Positions 18,368 to 27,430 of a DNA stretch of 64,000 nt are shown here, one piece after another. The position numbers and the translations under genes are program-made. Every line of letters starts with the position of its first letter. Position 1 is the stretch's first letter. A model generated the notes under the pieces. The model worked only from the letters and a program-made list of their open reading frames with translations, searched no databases and was not told the DNA's origin. The stretch is from Mesorhizobium_G sp049840935 (GTDB lineage Bacteria > Pseudomonadota > Alphaproteobacteria > Rhizobiales > Rhizobiaceae), in assembly GCA_049840935.1 (NCBI GenBank), contig JASGJA010000007.1:1-64000 (forward strand), read 5' to 3'.

Positions 18368-19147
18368 TTATACGCGTCTCTCGACCATCATTTTCTTGAT
18401 TTCGGCAATTGCCTTCGCAGGGTTCAGACCCTTGGGGCAGGTTTGCGCACAATTCATGATCGTATGGCAGCGATAAAGCCGGAATGGATCTTCCAGATTG
18501 TCGAGACGATCCCCGGTCGCTTCGTCACGGCTATCGATCAGCCAGCGATAGGCTTGCAGCAGCACGGCGGGACCAAGGTAGCGATCGCCATTCCACCAAT
18601 AGCTCGGGCATGAGGTGGAGCAGCAGGCACACAGGATGCACTCGTAAAGCCCGTCAAGCTTCTGGCGGTCTTCGTGGCTTTGCAGCCATTCCTTCGCAGG
18701 CTCTGGCGAAACCGTCTGCAGCCAAGGCTGGATGGACGCATGCTGCGCATAGAAATTGGTGAGGTCCGGCACCAGATCCTTGATGACCTGCATGTGCGGC
18801 AGCGGATAAACCTTGACCGCGCCTTTGATATCGTCGCAGCCTTTCGTGCAGGCAAGCGTATTTGCGCCGTCAATATTCATCGCGCAGGAGCCGCAAATGC
18901 CTTCGCGGCAGGAGCGCCGCAGTGTCAGCGTCGGGTCGATCTTGTTCTTGATGTAGAGCAAGGCGTCCAGCACCATCGGCCCGCAATCGTCCATGTCCAC
19001 GAAATAGGTGTCCATGCGCGGGTTCTGGTCATCATCCGGCGACCAGCGATAGATGCGGTACTCGCGAAGATTGGTCGCGCCTTCCGGCTTCGGCCAAGTC
19101 TTGCCTTCCTGAATCTTCGAGTTTTTGGGGAGTGCGAGTTCAACCAT
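18368..19147 (-). CDS. sdhB: succinate dehydrogenase iron-sulphur subunit
   Basis: The 259-residue SdhB carries the three Fe-S clusters that pass electrons from FAD to ubiquinone. The 2Fe-2S ligands are in RRSCREGICGSCAMNIDG with the later Cys in NTLACTKGC. The 4Fe-4S and 3Fe-4S ligands are in YECILCACCSTSCPSYWW and RCHTIMNCAQTCPKGLNP. It is the last gene of sdhCDAB. A GC-rich hairpin (18329-18351) without a clear T-run lies just beyond its stop. Confidence 0.96.
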   Translation of the reverse strand: MVELALPKNSKIQEGKTWPKPEGATNLREYRIYRWSPDDDQNPRMDTYFVDMDDCGPMVLDALLYIKNKIDPTLTLRRSCREGICGSCAMNIDGANTLACTKGCDDIKGAVKVYPLPHMQVIKDLVPDLTNFYAQHASIQPWLQTVSPEPAKEWLQSHEDRQKLDGLYECILCACCSTSCPSYWWNGDRYLGPAVLLQAYRWLIDSRDEATGDRLDNLEDPFRLYRCHTIMNCAQTCPKGLNPAKAIAEIKKMMVERRV

Positions 19148-19158
19148 GTCTCTACCCC

Positions 19159-20985
19159 TTAATACACGCGCGCCTTGGGCGCGATTTTAGCCGGGTCGAT
19201 GCCGCCATCTTCATAGGCGAGCTGCGGCTCCGTATGCACCGCACGATAGGCGAGCTTGACCTTGCCGTTTGCATCCACCCACGACAGCGTATGCTTGCGC
19301 CAGTTCTTGTCGTCGCGCTTGTCGAAGTCTTCGCGGGCGTGCGCGCCGCGGCTCTCTTTGCGCGCCTCGGCCCCGTAAACCGTGCAAATGGCGTTCGCCA
19401 TCAGGTTTTCCAGTTCCAGCGTTTCGACCAGATCGGAGTTCCAGATCATCGAACGGTCGACGACCTTGACGTCTTTCAGTTCGCCCCAAATCTTGGAGAT
19501 GCGCTTGCAGCCCTGTTCCAGCGTTTCCTGCGTACGGAACACAGCCGCTTCTTCCTGCATGGCGCGCTGCATACGTTCGCGCAACACGGCGGTTGGCGTC
19601 GAACCATTTGCGTGGCGCAACTGGTCAAAGCGGTCCATGATCTTGTCGACCGAAGCCATATTCAGCGATGGGACAGCCGAATTGCGGTCAACCACCTGAC
19701 CGGCCTTGATAGCCGCAGCGCGACCGAACACGACAAGATCGATGAGCGAGTTGGAGCCGAGCCGGTTCGCGCCATGCACCGAAGCGCACCCCGCTTCGCC
19801 AACAGCCATCAGACCCGGCTGGATGCGGTCGGGAGCTTTCGCGGTTGGGTTCAGCACCTCGCCCCAATAATTGGTCGGCACGCCGCCCATATTATAATGC
19901 ACGGTTGGCAGAACCGGGATCGGCTCGCGGGTAACGTCTACGCCCGCGAAAATCTTGGCCGATTCGGAGATACCCGGCAGGCGCTCATGCAGAACGGCGG
20001 GTTCGAGATGGTCGAGATGCAGATAGATATGGTCTTTGAGCTTGCCAACTCCGCGACCTTCGCGAATCTCCAAGGTCATGCAACGTGAAACGACGTCGCG
20101 CGAAGCGAGATCCTTGGCCGAAGGCGCATAGCGTTCCATGAAGCGCTCGCCCTCGGAGTTGACCAGATAACCGCCTTCGCCGCGCGCACCTTCGGTGATT
20201 AGACAGCCCGCGCCATAAATGCCGGTCGGGTGAAACTGCACGAACTCCATGTCCTGCAAGGGCAGGCCCGCGCGCGCCACCATACCGCCGCCATCACCCG
20301 TGCAGGTGTGCGCGGAAGTCGCGGAGAAATAGGCGCGGCCATAACCGCCCGTCGCCAGCACGACCATCTTGGCCGAGAAGCGATGGATCGTGCCGTCATC
20401 GAGATTCCACGCGACCACGCCGATGCACGTGCCGTCATCATCCATGATGAGATCGAGCGCGAAATACTCGATGAAGAACTGCGCATTGTTGCGCAAGGAC
20501 TGGCCGTAGAGCGTGTGCAGAATGGCGTGGCCGGTACGGTCAGCCGCGGCGCAGGTGCGCTGCACGGGCGGACCATCGCCAAAATTCTGCATGTGCCCAC
20601 CAAACGGGCGCTGATAAATCTTGCCTTCCTCGGTGCGCGAGAACGGCACGCCATAATGCTCGAGCTCGTAAACCGCAGCCGGAGCCTCGCGTGCGAGATA
20701 CTCCATCGCATCCACGTCGCCAAGCCAGTCCGATCCCTTCACTGTATCGTAAAGGTGCCATTGCCAGTGGTCCGGCCCCATATTGCGCAGCGAGGCAGCG
20801 ATGCCACCCTGCGCCGCGACCGTGTGCGAGCGCGTTGGGAAAACCTTGGTGATGCACGCCGTCTTGAGGCCCTGTTCGGCCATGCCGAGCGTGGCGCGCA
20901 GACCCGCACCACCCGCGCCAACGATCACGACATCGAATTTGTGATCGACATATGTATAGGCGGAAGAAGCCTTTTCCGATGCCAT
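19159..20985 (-). CDS. sdhA: succinate dehydrogenase flavoprotein subunit
   Basis: The 608-residue SdhA oxidises succinate to fumarate. The FAD-binding start VIVGAGGAGLRATLGMAEQG, the histidine for covalent FAD in PTRSHTVAAQGGIAA and the active-site arginine region around YNMGGVPTNYWGEVL are all present. Length and ends match alphaproteobacterial SdhA. It lies 11 bases before sdhB and 3 bases after sdhD in a tight operon and forms complex II with SdhBCD. Confidence 0.97.
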   Translation of the reverse strand: MASEKASSAYTYVDHKFDVVIVGAGGAGLRATLGMAEQGLKTACITKVFPTRSHTVAAQGGIAASLRNMGPDHWQWHLYDTVKGSDWLGDVDAMEYLAREAPAAVYELEHYGVPFSRTEEGKIYQRPFGGHMQNFGDGPPVQRTCAAADRTGHAILHTLYGQSLRNNAQFFIEYFALDLIMDDDGTCIGVVAWNLDDGTIHRFSAKMVVLATGGYGRAYFSATSAHTCTGDGGGMVARAGLPLQDMEFVQFHPTGIYGAGCLITEGARGEGGYLVNSEGERFMERYAPSAKDLASRDVVSRCMTLEIREGRGVGKLKDHIYLHLDHLEPAVLHERLPGISESAKIFAGVDVTREPIPVLPTVHYNMGGVPTNYWGEVLNPTAKAPDRIQPGLMAVGEAGCASVHGANRLGSNSLIDLVVFGRAAAIKAGQVVDRNSAVPSLNMASVDKIMDRFDQLRHANGSTPTAVLRERMQRAMQEEAAVFRTQETLEQGCKRISKIWGELKDVKVVDRSMIWNSDLVETLELENLMANAICTVYGAEARKESRGAHAREDFDKRDDKNWRKHTLSWVDANGKVKLAYRAVHTEPQLAYEDGGIDPAKIAPKARVY

Positions 20986-20988
20986 TGG

Positions 20989-21372
20989 TCAGGCTCCAAG
21001 TGTCAGCTTGATCAGCGCATAGAGCGCCGCAGCGCCGATCAGAATTGTGAAAAACGTGTTGAGCATGAGCAGCATGAGCTTCATGCCCTCACCGTGTACG
21101 TAATCCTCGATGATGATCTGCATGCCGAGCCGCATGTGATACAGCACCGAAAACAGCGTCAGGCCGAGTAGCAGGCCGACAAAAGGATTCGCCAGCGCTG
21201 CGCGGGTTTCCTCATAGCTTGCGCCATTCAGTGCGACCACGAGCCCAACGAAGAACAGCGTGAGCGGCACATTGGCAATGGCGCTGATTCGCTGCTTCCA
21301 GAAATGACCGGTGCCCTCATGCGCCGAACCATATCCGCGAACCTTTTTCAGAGGCGTTGTCATGTCGCGCAT
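20989..21372 (-). CDS. sdhD: succinate dehydrogenase membrane anchor subunit
   Basis: This 127-residue protein has three transmembrane helices. The haem b-ligand region VLYHMRLGMQIIIEDYVHGE is conserved, as is RGYGSAHEGTGHFWKQRISA at the N-terminus. I start at the ATG at 21372, whose A is shared with the TGA of sdhC (TGATG overlap), so the two anchors are translationally coupled; a second ATG lies three codons further in. With SdhC it binds haem and ubiquinone. Confidence 0.93.
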   Translation of the reverse strand: MRDMTTPLKKVRGYGSAHEGTGHFWKQRISAIANVPLTLFFVGLVVALNGASYEETRAALANPFVGLLLGLTLFSVLYHMRLGMQIIIEDYVHGEGMKLMLLMLNTFFTILIGAAALYALIKLTLGA

Positions 21373-21794
21373 CACATCGCTCCCCGTGCAAGAATGGCAA
21401 ACAGCCAGATCAGGACAGTCACCGTCACCGAACCGATCAGCGTTGTCCACGCGATCTTCGAAGCGGTGTGCTTCTCCAGCCCGGTCGCAGTATCCCAGAT
21501 CAGATGGCGGATGCCGCCGAACATGTGATGAATGAGCGCCCAAGTGTATCCGAACAGCACCAGACGCCCGATCAGGGTGCCGAACAGCCAGCTTACGAAA
21601 TCAAAATAATGGGCATCGGTCGCAGCAGCGATCAGCCACCACACGACAAGCAAGGTACCGAAATAAAGCGCAGCACCAGTGATTCGATGTATGATCGACA
21701 TCGACATGGTAATTGTCATTTTATAGACCGAGAGGTGCGGCGATAATGGACGCGCCTTTTTTCCCGGCGCTTGGGTGGCTGTGGATTGGCTCAT
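21372..21794 (-). CDS. sdhC: succinate dehydrogenase cytochrome b556 subunit
   Basis: This 140-residue protein has three membrane helices and the two SdhC signatures RPLSPHLSVYKMTITMSMSI (ubiquinone side) and HHMFGGIRHLIWDTATG with the haem-ligand histidine. It is the first gene of the sdhCDAB operon, which reads leftward from about 21800. The 285-base upstream region is shared with a divergent exported-protein gene and contains CtrA-like boxes. Confidence 0.95.
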   Translation of the reverse strand: MSQSTATQAPGKKARPLSPHLSVYKMTITMSMSIIHRITGAALYFGTLLVVWWLIAAATDAHYFDFVSWLFGTLIGRLVLFGYTWALIHHMFGGIRHLIWDTATGLEKHTASKIAWTTLIGSVTVTVLIWLFAILARGAM

Positions 21795-21960
21795 GGCTCC
21801 CCTGACGTCGCTTGTCCTTCCGAACCGGACGCGCCGGTTCTAATCGCTTTTTGCACTGCGTCAAAGCCGAAAAACACTTTCGGCAGCACTATTTAAGGCA
21901 GAAGTTAGTCTTAATCGATTGAACCGGTTGCCGCACCGACGGCATATCCAGCTGTGGAAA

Positions 21961-22032
21961 TTAACCATACTTAACGAATAGGCCGATCTTCCCCCTTTGG
22001 CGGCCTTTAAGGAGAGTTAATAAATCGTTAAC
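21961..22032. promoter_or_regulatory. two CtrA-like boxes between sdhC and an exported-protein gene
   Basis: TTAA-N7-TTAAC, the full CtrA consensus, is present at 22017-22032, and TTAACCAT followed by TTAAC occurs at 21961-21975. CtrA is the cell-cycle master regulator of Alphaproteobacteria. The full box lies 48 bases before the exported protein's ATG at 22080, a plausible promoter position. In AT-rich spacers such words also arise by chance. Confidence 0.4.
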
Positions 22033-22079
22033 GTTGGCATTGAGGAGGCTTGCATCTCATGGCTGGGGAGACAGGCTCA

Positions 22080-22424
22080 ATGCAGTTAGTGAAATCATTT
22101 CTATGTGCGGCAGCTGTGGCGGCTGTAACGGCGACCGGCGCGATTGCGCAGGATTTTGCCTACGCAGACTCATACGGCAATCTGGTTATCGAAAGTGCGG
22201 CTGGCTACAAGCGCATTCTGGTCGGGCGCGGTCGCGATGCGGATCGCGTGAACAATTACCTCGACCGGGGACAGCAGCAGCGGCAGCCTGCCGAATATGT
22301 GTTACCGCGCAAGCTCTATCTCGGCTACCGCGATTGCTACCGGCCGGGCGCTTTCGTGAAGGGGCGGTCCTATATGTATGGTTTGGCCGACGGCGAAATG
22401 CCCGTACTTTCGGCTTGCCGGTAG
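22080..22424 (+). CDS. hypothetical exported protein
   Basis: This is a 114-residue protein with a clear Sec signal peptide (MQLVKSFLCAAAVAAVTATG, cleavage after AIAQ) and a small basic mature domain with conserved-looking YKRILVGRGRDADRV and YLGYRDCYRPGAF. Two Cys remain in the mature part (YRDCY and the C-terminal SACR) and could form a disulphide. The ATG at 22080 is chosen for the signal peptide and an upstream GGGGAGA; in-frame TTG and ATG starts at 22050 and 22059 would spoil the leader. It resembles uncharacterised Brucellaceae periplasmic proteins, and I recognise no domain. Confidence 0.75.
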   Translation: MQLVKSFLCAAAVAAVTATGAIAQDFAYADSYGNLVIESAAGYKRILVGRGRDADRVNNYLDRGQQQRQPAEYVLPRKLYLGYRDCYRPGAFVKGRSYMYGLADGEMPVLSACR

Positions 22425-22431
22425 ACGCGTC

Positions 22432-23202
22432 ATGAGTCTTGCGCTGGACCTTCCGCGCAGATCATCGACGGGCTTTCGCAAACTCGGCTTCGCGGGCGAG
22501 TTGCTGATTGCGATCATTGGCGGCATGACAATCGGTATCGCGGGCGCACTCGCGCTCGCTGATGGGGAACAGCAACCAGCACAGGTCGAAAAGGTACAGA
22601 CCGAACCGATTCGGGCAACACCTGAAGCGCTGGCCAAACCCATGACGTTCAAGCTCACCGGTGACGGTGTGTTGATCGCCCAAGGCAGCATCGAACCCGG
22701 AACGGCTGCAAAGCTGGAATCCAGATTGCAGACGCTTGGCGAGAGCGTGAAGACTGTGTCGCTGAACTCCCCCGGAGGCTCGCTGAACGAAGCCATGTCA
22801 ATGGCACGAGAAGTGCGCGCTCATGGCCTAACAACAGAGGTTGCAGATGGCGCGATCTGCGCGTCATCATGCCCGCTTCTGTTCGCAGGCGGCGTTGAGC
22901 GAAAGGCAGGCACGCGTGCGGCGATCGGCGTCCATCAATTTTATGCGCAACCCGTGCCAGGATTGCGCGGCAGCATCGACGCCGTGTCGGATACGCAGAT
23001 TACCACCGCCCGCGTATCGCGGCATCTCGCCGAGATGGGGATCGACCCTGCCGCATGGCTTCATGCGCTCGATACGCCGCCAACCTCGCTCTATTATTAT
23101 TCGACTTGGGAACTGGCCGAATACCGCTTCACGACAGCGCAAACAGCTACATCGTCTGATGGTGTTTTGAGCGAATTATTCCGACTGCTTGGGCACGGTT
23201 AG
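22432..23202 (+). CDS. membrane-anchored periplasmic ClpP-like protein (COG3904 type)
   Basis: The 256-residue protein has an N-terminal membrane anchor (about residues 20-42) followed by a ClpP/crotonase-like domain. SLNSPGGSLNEAMSMAREVR forms the oxyanion region, AICASSCPLLFAGG carries the candidate nucleophile Ser, and GVHQFYA the candidate His. This is the pattern of COG3904 predicted periplasmic proteases. Activity has not been shown for the group to my knowledge. It begins eight bases after the preceding exported-protein gene and is probably co-transcribed. The start at 22432 is the first ATG after that stop. Confidence 0.7.
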   Translation: MSLALDLPRRSSTGFRKLGFAGELLIAIIGGMTIGIAGALALADGEQQPAQVEKVQTEPIRATPEALAKPMTFKLTGDGVLIAQGSIEPGTAAKLESRLQTLGESVKTVSLNSPGGSLNEAMSMAREVRAHGLTTEVADGAICASSCPLLFAGGVERKAGTRAAIGVHQFYAQPVPGLRGSIDAVSDTQITTARVSRHLAEMGIDPAAWLHALDTPPTSLYYYSTWELAEYRFTTAQTATSSDGVLSELFRLLGHG

Positions 23203-23212
23203 CCGCATCATT

Positions 23213-23358
23213 CCCCTCATCCGCCTGCCGGCACCTTCTCCCACAGGGGGAGAAGGAGGATAACTTCCTCGTTTCGGATAATCTCAGATGCTGGCGATTG
23301 AAACCAGCGCTCCAGCTTCCCCCCTTGAGGGAGAAGGTGGCGGCAGCCGGATGAGGGG
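23213..23358. repeat. inverted pair of an intergenic repeat (CCCCTCATCCG family)
   Basis: The left copy 23213-23256 begins CCCCTCATCCGCCTGCC and contains CACCTTCTCCC. The right copy, ending at 23358, is its imperfect reverse complement. The copies enclose about 60 bases. Each copy also carries a short internal hairpin. A third copy is at 43333-43378. It lies between convergent genes (COG3904 protein and leuC). Confidence 0.75.
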
Positions 23359-23394
23359 TAATATCCCACTGCTATCCGACAACCCTGCGCTGTC

Positions 23395-24804
23395 TTAGTT
23401 CCAGTCGCGAATATCTACGAAGTGACCTTCAATCGCAGCGGCGGCGGCCATTGCTGGCGAAACCAGATGCGTGCGCCCTTTGAAGCCCTGACGACCCTCG
23501 AAGTTGCGGTTTGACGTCGAAGCACAACGCTCGTGCGGCTTTAAACGGTCGTCGTTCATAGCGAGGCACATGGAACACCCCGGCTCACGCCAGTCAAAAC
23601 CGGCTTCGATGAAGATCTTGTGCAGACCTTCGGCCTCCGCCTGCTCCTTCACCAGACCCGAACCGGGAACAATCATCGCATTGACCGTCGAGGCAACCTT
23701 GCGGCCCTCGACAACCTTTGCGACTGCTCGCAAATCCTCAATGCGGCCATTGGTGCACGAACCGATGAAAACGCGATCCACCGCAATGTCGGTAATCCTC
23801 GTGCCCGGCTTCAATCCCATATATTCCAGTGCACGGTGCTTCGAGCGGCGCTTGTTTTCGTCCTCGATCTCGTCCGGATTCGGCACGAAGCCCATGACGG
23901 ACGCAACGTCTTCCGGCGACGAACCCCAGGTTACGATGGGTGGCAGCTTCGCCGCGTCCAGCACGATCACCTTGTCGAAATGCGCGCCTTCGTCGGTGTG
24001 GAGCGTCTTCCAGTAATCGACCGCCATATCCCATGCCGCACCCTTGGGCGCTTTCGGACGACCGTTGATATAGGCAAAGGTGGTTTCGTCAGGTGCAATC
24101 AGTCCCGCGCGCGCGCCGCCTTCGATGGACATGTTGCAGATGGTCATGCGGCCTTCCATCGACAGCGAACGAATTGCCTCGCCCGCATATTCGATCACAT
24201 AGCCGGTGCCACCTGCCGTGCCGATTTCACCGATAATGGCCAAGATAATGTCCTTCGCGGTGACGCCTTCCGGTAGTTGACCATCGACACGCACGAGCAT
24301 GTTTTTGGCCTTCTTCTGAATCAGCGTCTGCGTCGCCAGAACGTGCTCGACTTCCGAGGTTCCGATGCCATGCGCAAGCGCTCCGAATGCGCCGTGTGTC
24401 GAGGTGTGGCTGTCGCCGCAGACAATCGTCATGCCCGGAAGGGTGAAGCCCTGTTCGGGTCCGACAATGTGCACGATGCCCTGACGATTATCATTCTCGG
24501 AATAGTATTCGACGCCGAAATCAGCGGCGTTCTTTGCCAGTGCTTCGACCTGAATGCGGCTTTCCTCATTCTTGATGCCGAAGCGGCGATCAGGCGAGGT
24601 CGGCACGTTGTGGTCAACAACGGCCAGCGTCTTTTCTGGATGGCGCACAGAACGGTTCGCCATGCGCAAACCTTCAAAGGCCTGCGGACTGGTCACTTCG
24701 TGCACGAGATGGCGATCAATATAGAGCAGGCAAGTTCCGTCTTCCTGACGATCGACAACGTGATCATCAAAAATCTTGTCATAAAGGGTGCGAGGAGCGC
24801 TCAT
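23395..24804 (-). CDS. leuC: 3-isopropylmalate dehydratase large subunit
   Basis: This 469-residue aconitase-family subunit isomerises 2- to 3-isopropylmalate with LeuD in leucine synthesis. The 4Fe-4S cysteines are in FIGSCTNGRIEDLR and REPGCSMCLAMNDD. Other hallmarks are VCGDSHTSTHGAFGALAHGIG and NRNFEGRQG near the end. Unlike the arrangement I expect in relatives, where rplS precedes leuC, here an unknown 39-residue ORF and an MgtC-like gene lie upstream. leuD and leuB are 6-8 kb away on the other strand. Confidence 0.96.
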   Translation of the reverse strand: MSAPRTLYDKIFDDHVVDRQEDGTCLLYIDRHLVHEVTSPQAFEGLRMANRSVRHPEKTLAVVDHNVPTSPDRRFGIKNEESRIQVEALAKNAADFGVEYYSENDNRQGIVHIVGPEQGFTLPGMTIVCGDSHTSTHGAFGALAHGIGTSEVEHVLATQTLIQKKAKNMLVRVDGQLPEGVTAKDIILAIIGEIGTAGGTGYVIEYAGEAIRSLSMEGRMTICNMSIEGGARAGLIAPDETTFAYINGRPKAPKGAAWDMAVDYWKTLHTDEGAHFDKVIVLDAAKLPPIVTWGSSPEDVASVMGFVPNPDEIEDENKRRSKHRALEYMGLKPGTRITDIAVDRVFIGSCTNGRIEDLRAVAKVVEGRKVASTVNAMIVPGSGLVKEQAEAEGLHKIFIEAGFDWREPGCSMCLAMNDDRLKPHERCASTSNRNFEGRQGFKGRTHLVSPAMAAAAAIEGHFVDIRDWN

Positions 24805-24830
24805 TTGCGTAAATCCGTCGATTAGAATTT

Positions 24831-24850
24831 TGGAAAGCCCGACTTGGGCT
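24831..24850 (-). terminator. hairpin between a small ORF and leuC
   Basis: The minus strand reads AGCCC-AAGTC-GGGCT followed by TTTCC, a short stem with a weak T-run 27 bases upstream of the leuC start. It could be a weak terminator of the preceding transcript or an attenuator for leuC. Confidence 0.35.
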
Positions 24851-24871
24851 GAAACGAACCAGTGCGGTCGT

Positions 24872-24991
24872 TCAGGCGGGAAGTCGGCTTGTCAGCGCGC
24901 CAGAAATCCGCGCAAAGAACCGTGCCGGCAGGCGCTTCTTGTCCTGCAGCACGAACCCTTTGTAATGCGGATCCGAAAATAGCCGTTCCAT
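24872..24991 (-). CDS. possible small basic protein upstream of leuC
   Basis: This 39-codon ORF starts MERLFSDPHYKGFVLQDKKR and ends TSRLPA. It is basic, with well-formed codon use, between the MgtC-like gene and leuC on the same strand. The ribosome site is weak (AGGCGG). It is not a leucine-type attenuator peptide, because its leucines are dispersed. It could be a conserved small protein or a chance ORF. Confidence 0.4.
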   Translation of the reverse strand: MERLFSDPHYKGFVLQDKKRLPARFFARISGALTSRLPA

Positions 24992-25048
24992 GTGCCGCCT
25001 AATAACAGCCTTTTGCCATGGCGGCAATCGAACAGCGTGCCGCAGATC

Positions 25049-25576
25049 TCAATCGTCATTCTGCTGCTGCTTGCCCGCATAGGGCAAATCATCTTTGCCG
25101 CGCGGATATTGTGGCCTGCGCTCCAGTGCGCCAAGCACCATGAGCACAATCAACGTAAGTAGCGTACCCAATCCAGCAATCTGCCAGAAGCCGAGCCCGG
25201 CTGAGAGACCAATAGCTCCGGCCAGCCACATGCCCGCACCAGTGGTAAGGCCATGCACCTCACCTTTTGCAAAGAGGATGGTGCCAGCCGCAAGGAAGGC
25301 GATACCCGCCGTTACCGCTTCTACTGCGCGGATTGGATCGAACCGGAAAAGCTCGCCCTCAAACATTGGAGCGTGCGCAATCTCGACGGTCAGAATGCCG
25401 AAGGTCGCTGCTGCCACACACACGAGAATATGCGTGCGCAACCCGGCGGGGCGATTGTTCACCTCACGCTCATAGCCAATCACCGCACCGAAAATCGCTG
25501 CAAGCAGCAGCCGCGCGGCAATAACGGGAAACGAAACATAGGTCGGATGACCGAATTCTTCGACAAGCGCTTCCAT
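25049..25576 (-). CDS. MgtC/SapB family membrane protein
   Basis: This 175-residue inner-membrane protein has about four helices and the MgtC signatures AAIFGAVIGYEREVNNRPAGLRTH (split by the first loop) and EAVTAGIAFLAAGTILFAKG. In pathogens MgtC supports survival in macrophages and growth at low magnesium by modulating ATP synthase or other pumps; the broader family includes many uncharacterised members such as this one. The ATG at 25576 has GAGGG seven bases upstream; an in-frame TTG at 25588 is less likely. Confidence 0.85.
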   Translation of the reverse strand: MEALVEEFGHPTYVSFPVIAARLLLAAIFGAVIGYEREVNNRPAGLRTHILVCVAAATFGILTVEIAHAPMFEGELFRFDPIRAVEAVTAGIAFLAAGTILFAKGEVHGLTTGAGMWLAGAIGLSAGLGFWQIAGLGTLLTLIVLMVLGALERRPQYPRGKDDLPYAGKQQQNDD

Positions 25577-25614
25577 GAGAACCCTCAATTGTCAGCGCCA
25601 ACGCGATAAGCCGG

Positions 25615-26446
25615 TTAATGTTCCGGTGCAGTTGTGGTGTTGAAGCGCATGCGGCGCTCCAACGCACGAAGGGCGAGGGAAAGTCCGATTGTCAGGATCA
25701 GGTAGATATAGGCCACGATAGAATATGTTTCGAAGAACCTGAATGAGCCCGACGCGTAGATTTTGCCCATCTGCGTTATGTCTGCGACGCCAAGCACGGA
25801 AACAAGCGAGCTGTCCTTCACCATCGCCACGAAATCATTGCTGTAGGGAGGCAAGATCGTGCGGAAGGCTTGCGGCCACACGACATGCCGAAAGCGGCGA
25901 TAGCGCCCAAGACCAAGCGCCTTAGCGGCCTCGATTTGACCGACCTCGACAGACTGGATGCCCGCGCGGAATATCTCCGCGATGAACGCAGAATAGCCGA
26001 TGGTCAAAGCAATGATCGCACGCCATTCCAGCGAGAAATCCCGGACTGAAGCTTCCGACAACAAACCCACCGCCTGCAACGGTTGCGTCAGCACATTCCA
26101 GAGCGCAACCATCGCCGGCGCACCGACAAAGGCGATCCAGAAGAGCAGGACCAGCATCGGAACGCCGCGCACAATCTCGATGTAGAAGCGCGCGATTTGG
26201 CTGATAACGGTGGAGCGCGACAGCCCCATCAGCGCCATCGCCAATCCGAGCGCGGAAGCAAGCGCATACCCGATGAGAAGTCACGCGAACCGTAACGCCA
26301 ATGCCTTTGGCTACGGTTGCGAAGACCTGTGAGTAAAGCCCGCTCGTCGCAATCAGCACTGCCACTGCGATAGCAATAAGGATTGCGGCCGCCAGCCAGT
26401 AGGGAAAATCCGGCCGTAGCGTTCTGCGATCGAATAGGATGCAGTT
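25615..26446 (-). pseudogene. polar amino-acid ABC transporter permease, one frameshift
   Basis: This is a HisM/GlnP-type permease with the binding-protein-dependent transport motif around EAAKALGLGRYRRFRHVVWPQ and the ARFYIEIVRGVPMLVLLFW segment. The N-terminal frame (to GVTVRVT) and the main frame (from LIGYALASALG) differ by one extra base near 26280, at a GAGTC site that reads GAAGTC. The open frame begins right after the binding-protein stop (26447), but the first standard start is a GTG at 26365, so the true start is unclear. It follows its substrate-binding gene directly. No ATPase gene is adjacent. Confidence 0.8.
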
Positions 26447-27235
26447 TTACTGACCCATCTTGTATTCGAGGAACCATTTGCGATTCAGCTTGTCGAGCGT
26501 TCCATCGGCCTTGAGCGCAGCAATCGCCTGATTTACGGGCGCGACGAGGTCAGACCCTTTCTTAAAGATGAAACCGAAATCCTCGCTGCCAAGCGGACCG
26601 CCCACGATTTTCAGAGCGCCGTCCGAGGCGTCGACATAGCCTTGCCCTGCGGTGCCATCGGTCAGGACTGTGTCGACATCGCCGGTCTTGAGCGCCTGCA
26701 CGCTCGCGCCGAAAGTTTCGAACAGCTTGATGCGCGGGTTCTGCTCATTGCCGTCGAGGACACTGTAAACAGCAGTGTAGAATGGCGTCGTGCCAGCCTG
26801 CGCGCCAATCAGACCATCCGGGAAGGCTGCGAAGCTCTTTGCGTCGGTGAAGCGATCCTCATTGCCGCGTACGAGCATGAACTGCTCGGAACGCATATAG
26901 GGATCGGAGAAATCGACCTTCTCCTTGCGATCGTCCTTGATGGTGATGCCGGTCATGCCGATGTCGTACTGGCCATCAGATACCGCCTGTATCATCGCGT
27001 CCCATGAAACATTCTTGTACTCGACCTTAAAATTCAGCCGCTTGGCGATTTCGTTCATCGCGTCATATTCCCAACCGATGGCCTGCCCGGTCTTGGGATC
27101 CACGAATTGCAGCGGCGGATAGGCGTTCTCTGTCACCACAGTGACCGACTTGCCGCCAAGATCAGGCAAGGATTGTGCGACGGCAGCAGTTGAGAAGAGG
27201 CCCAGCAGGCCAGCAAGGAAATATCTTAGAACCAT
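26447..27235 (-). CDS. polar amino-acid ABC transporter substrate-binding protein
   Basis: This 262-residue periplasmic protein of family 3 has a signal peptide (about residues 1-20, cleavage after AAVAQ). The ligand-binding lobes include ENAYPPLQFVDPKTGQAIGW, MTGITIKDDRKEKVDFSDPY and GAQAGTTPFY. Relatives bind Gln, Arg, His, cystine or related amino acids; specificity cannot be read here. It is directly followed by its permease in one unit. Confidence 0.9.
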   Translation of the reverse strand: MVLRYFLAGLLGLFSTAAVAQSLPDLGGKSVTVVTENAYPPLQFVDPKTGQAIGWEYDAMNEIAKRLNFKVEYKNVSWDAMIQAVSDGQYDIGMTGITIKDDRKEKVDFSDPYMRSEQFMLVRGNEDRFTDAKSFAAFPDGLIGAQAGTTPFYTAVYSVLDGNEQNPRIKLFETFGASVQALKTGDVDTVLTDGTAGQGYVDASDGALKIVGGPLGSEDFGFIFKKGSDLVAPVNQAIAALKADGTLDKLNRKWFLEYKMGQ

Positions 27236-27430
27236 GATGCGCTCCGGGAAAAGGCGCGCAATCGCGCCCGCGACGTGCGAAGTTTAGCCGCTGCATCAAA
27301 CGTTGCAAGCGGCTCACGCACACTTGCGGCGCTCCGCCGGGAAACATATTTTCGAACAGCGCCAAACAGGCGCCAGAAATTTCTGGCATAGTGGCTGCAG
27401 TTTTACAGAAGCTCCCGATAGGAGACGCAT

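Noticed and set aside
24872..24991. Leucine attenuator peptide for leuC
   Set aside because: The five leucines are dispersed and there is no run of Leu codons before the hairpin.
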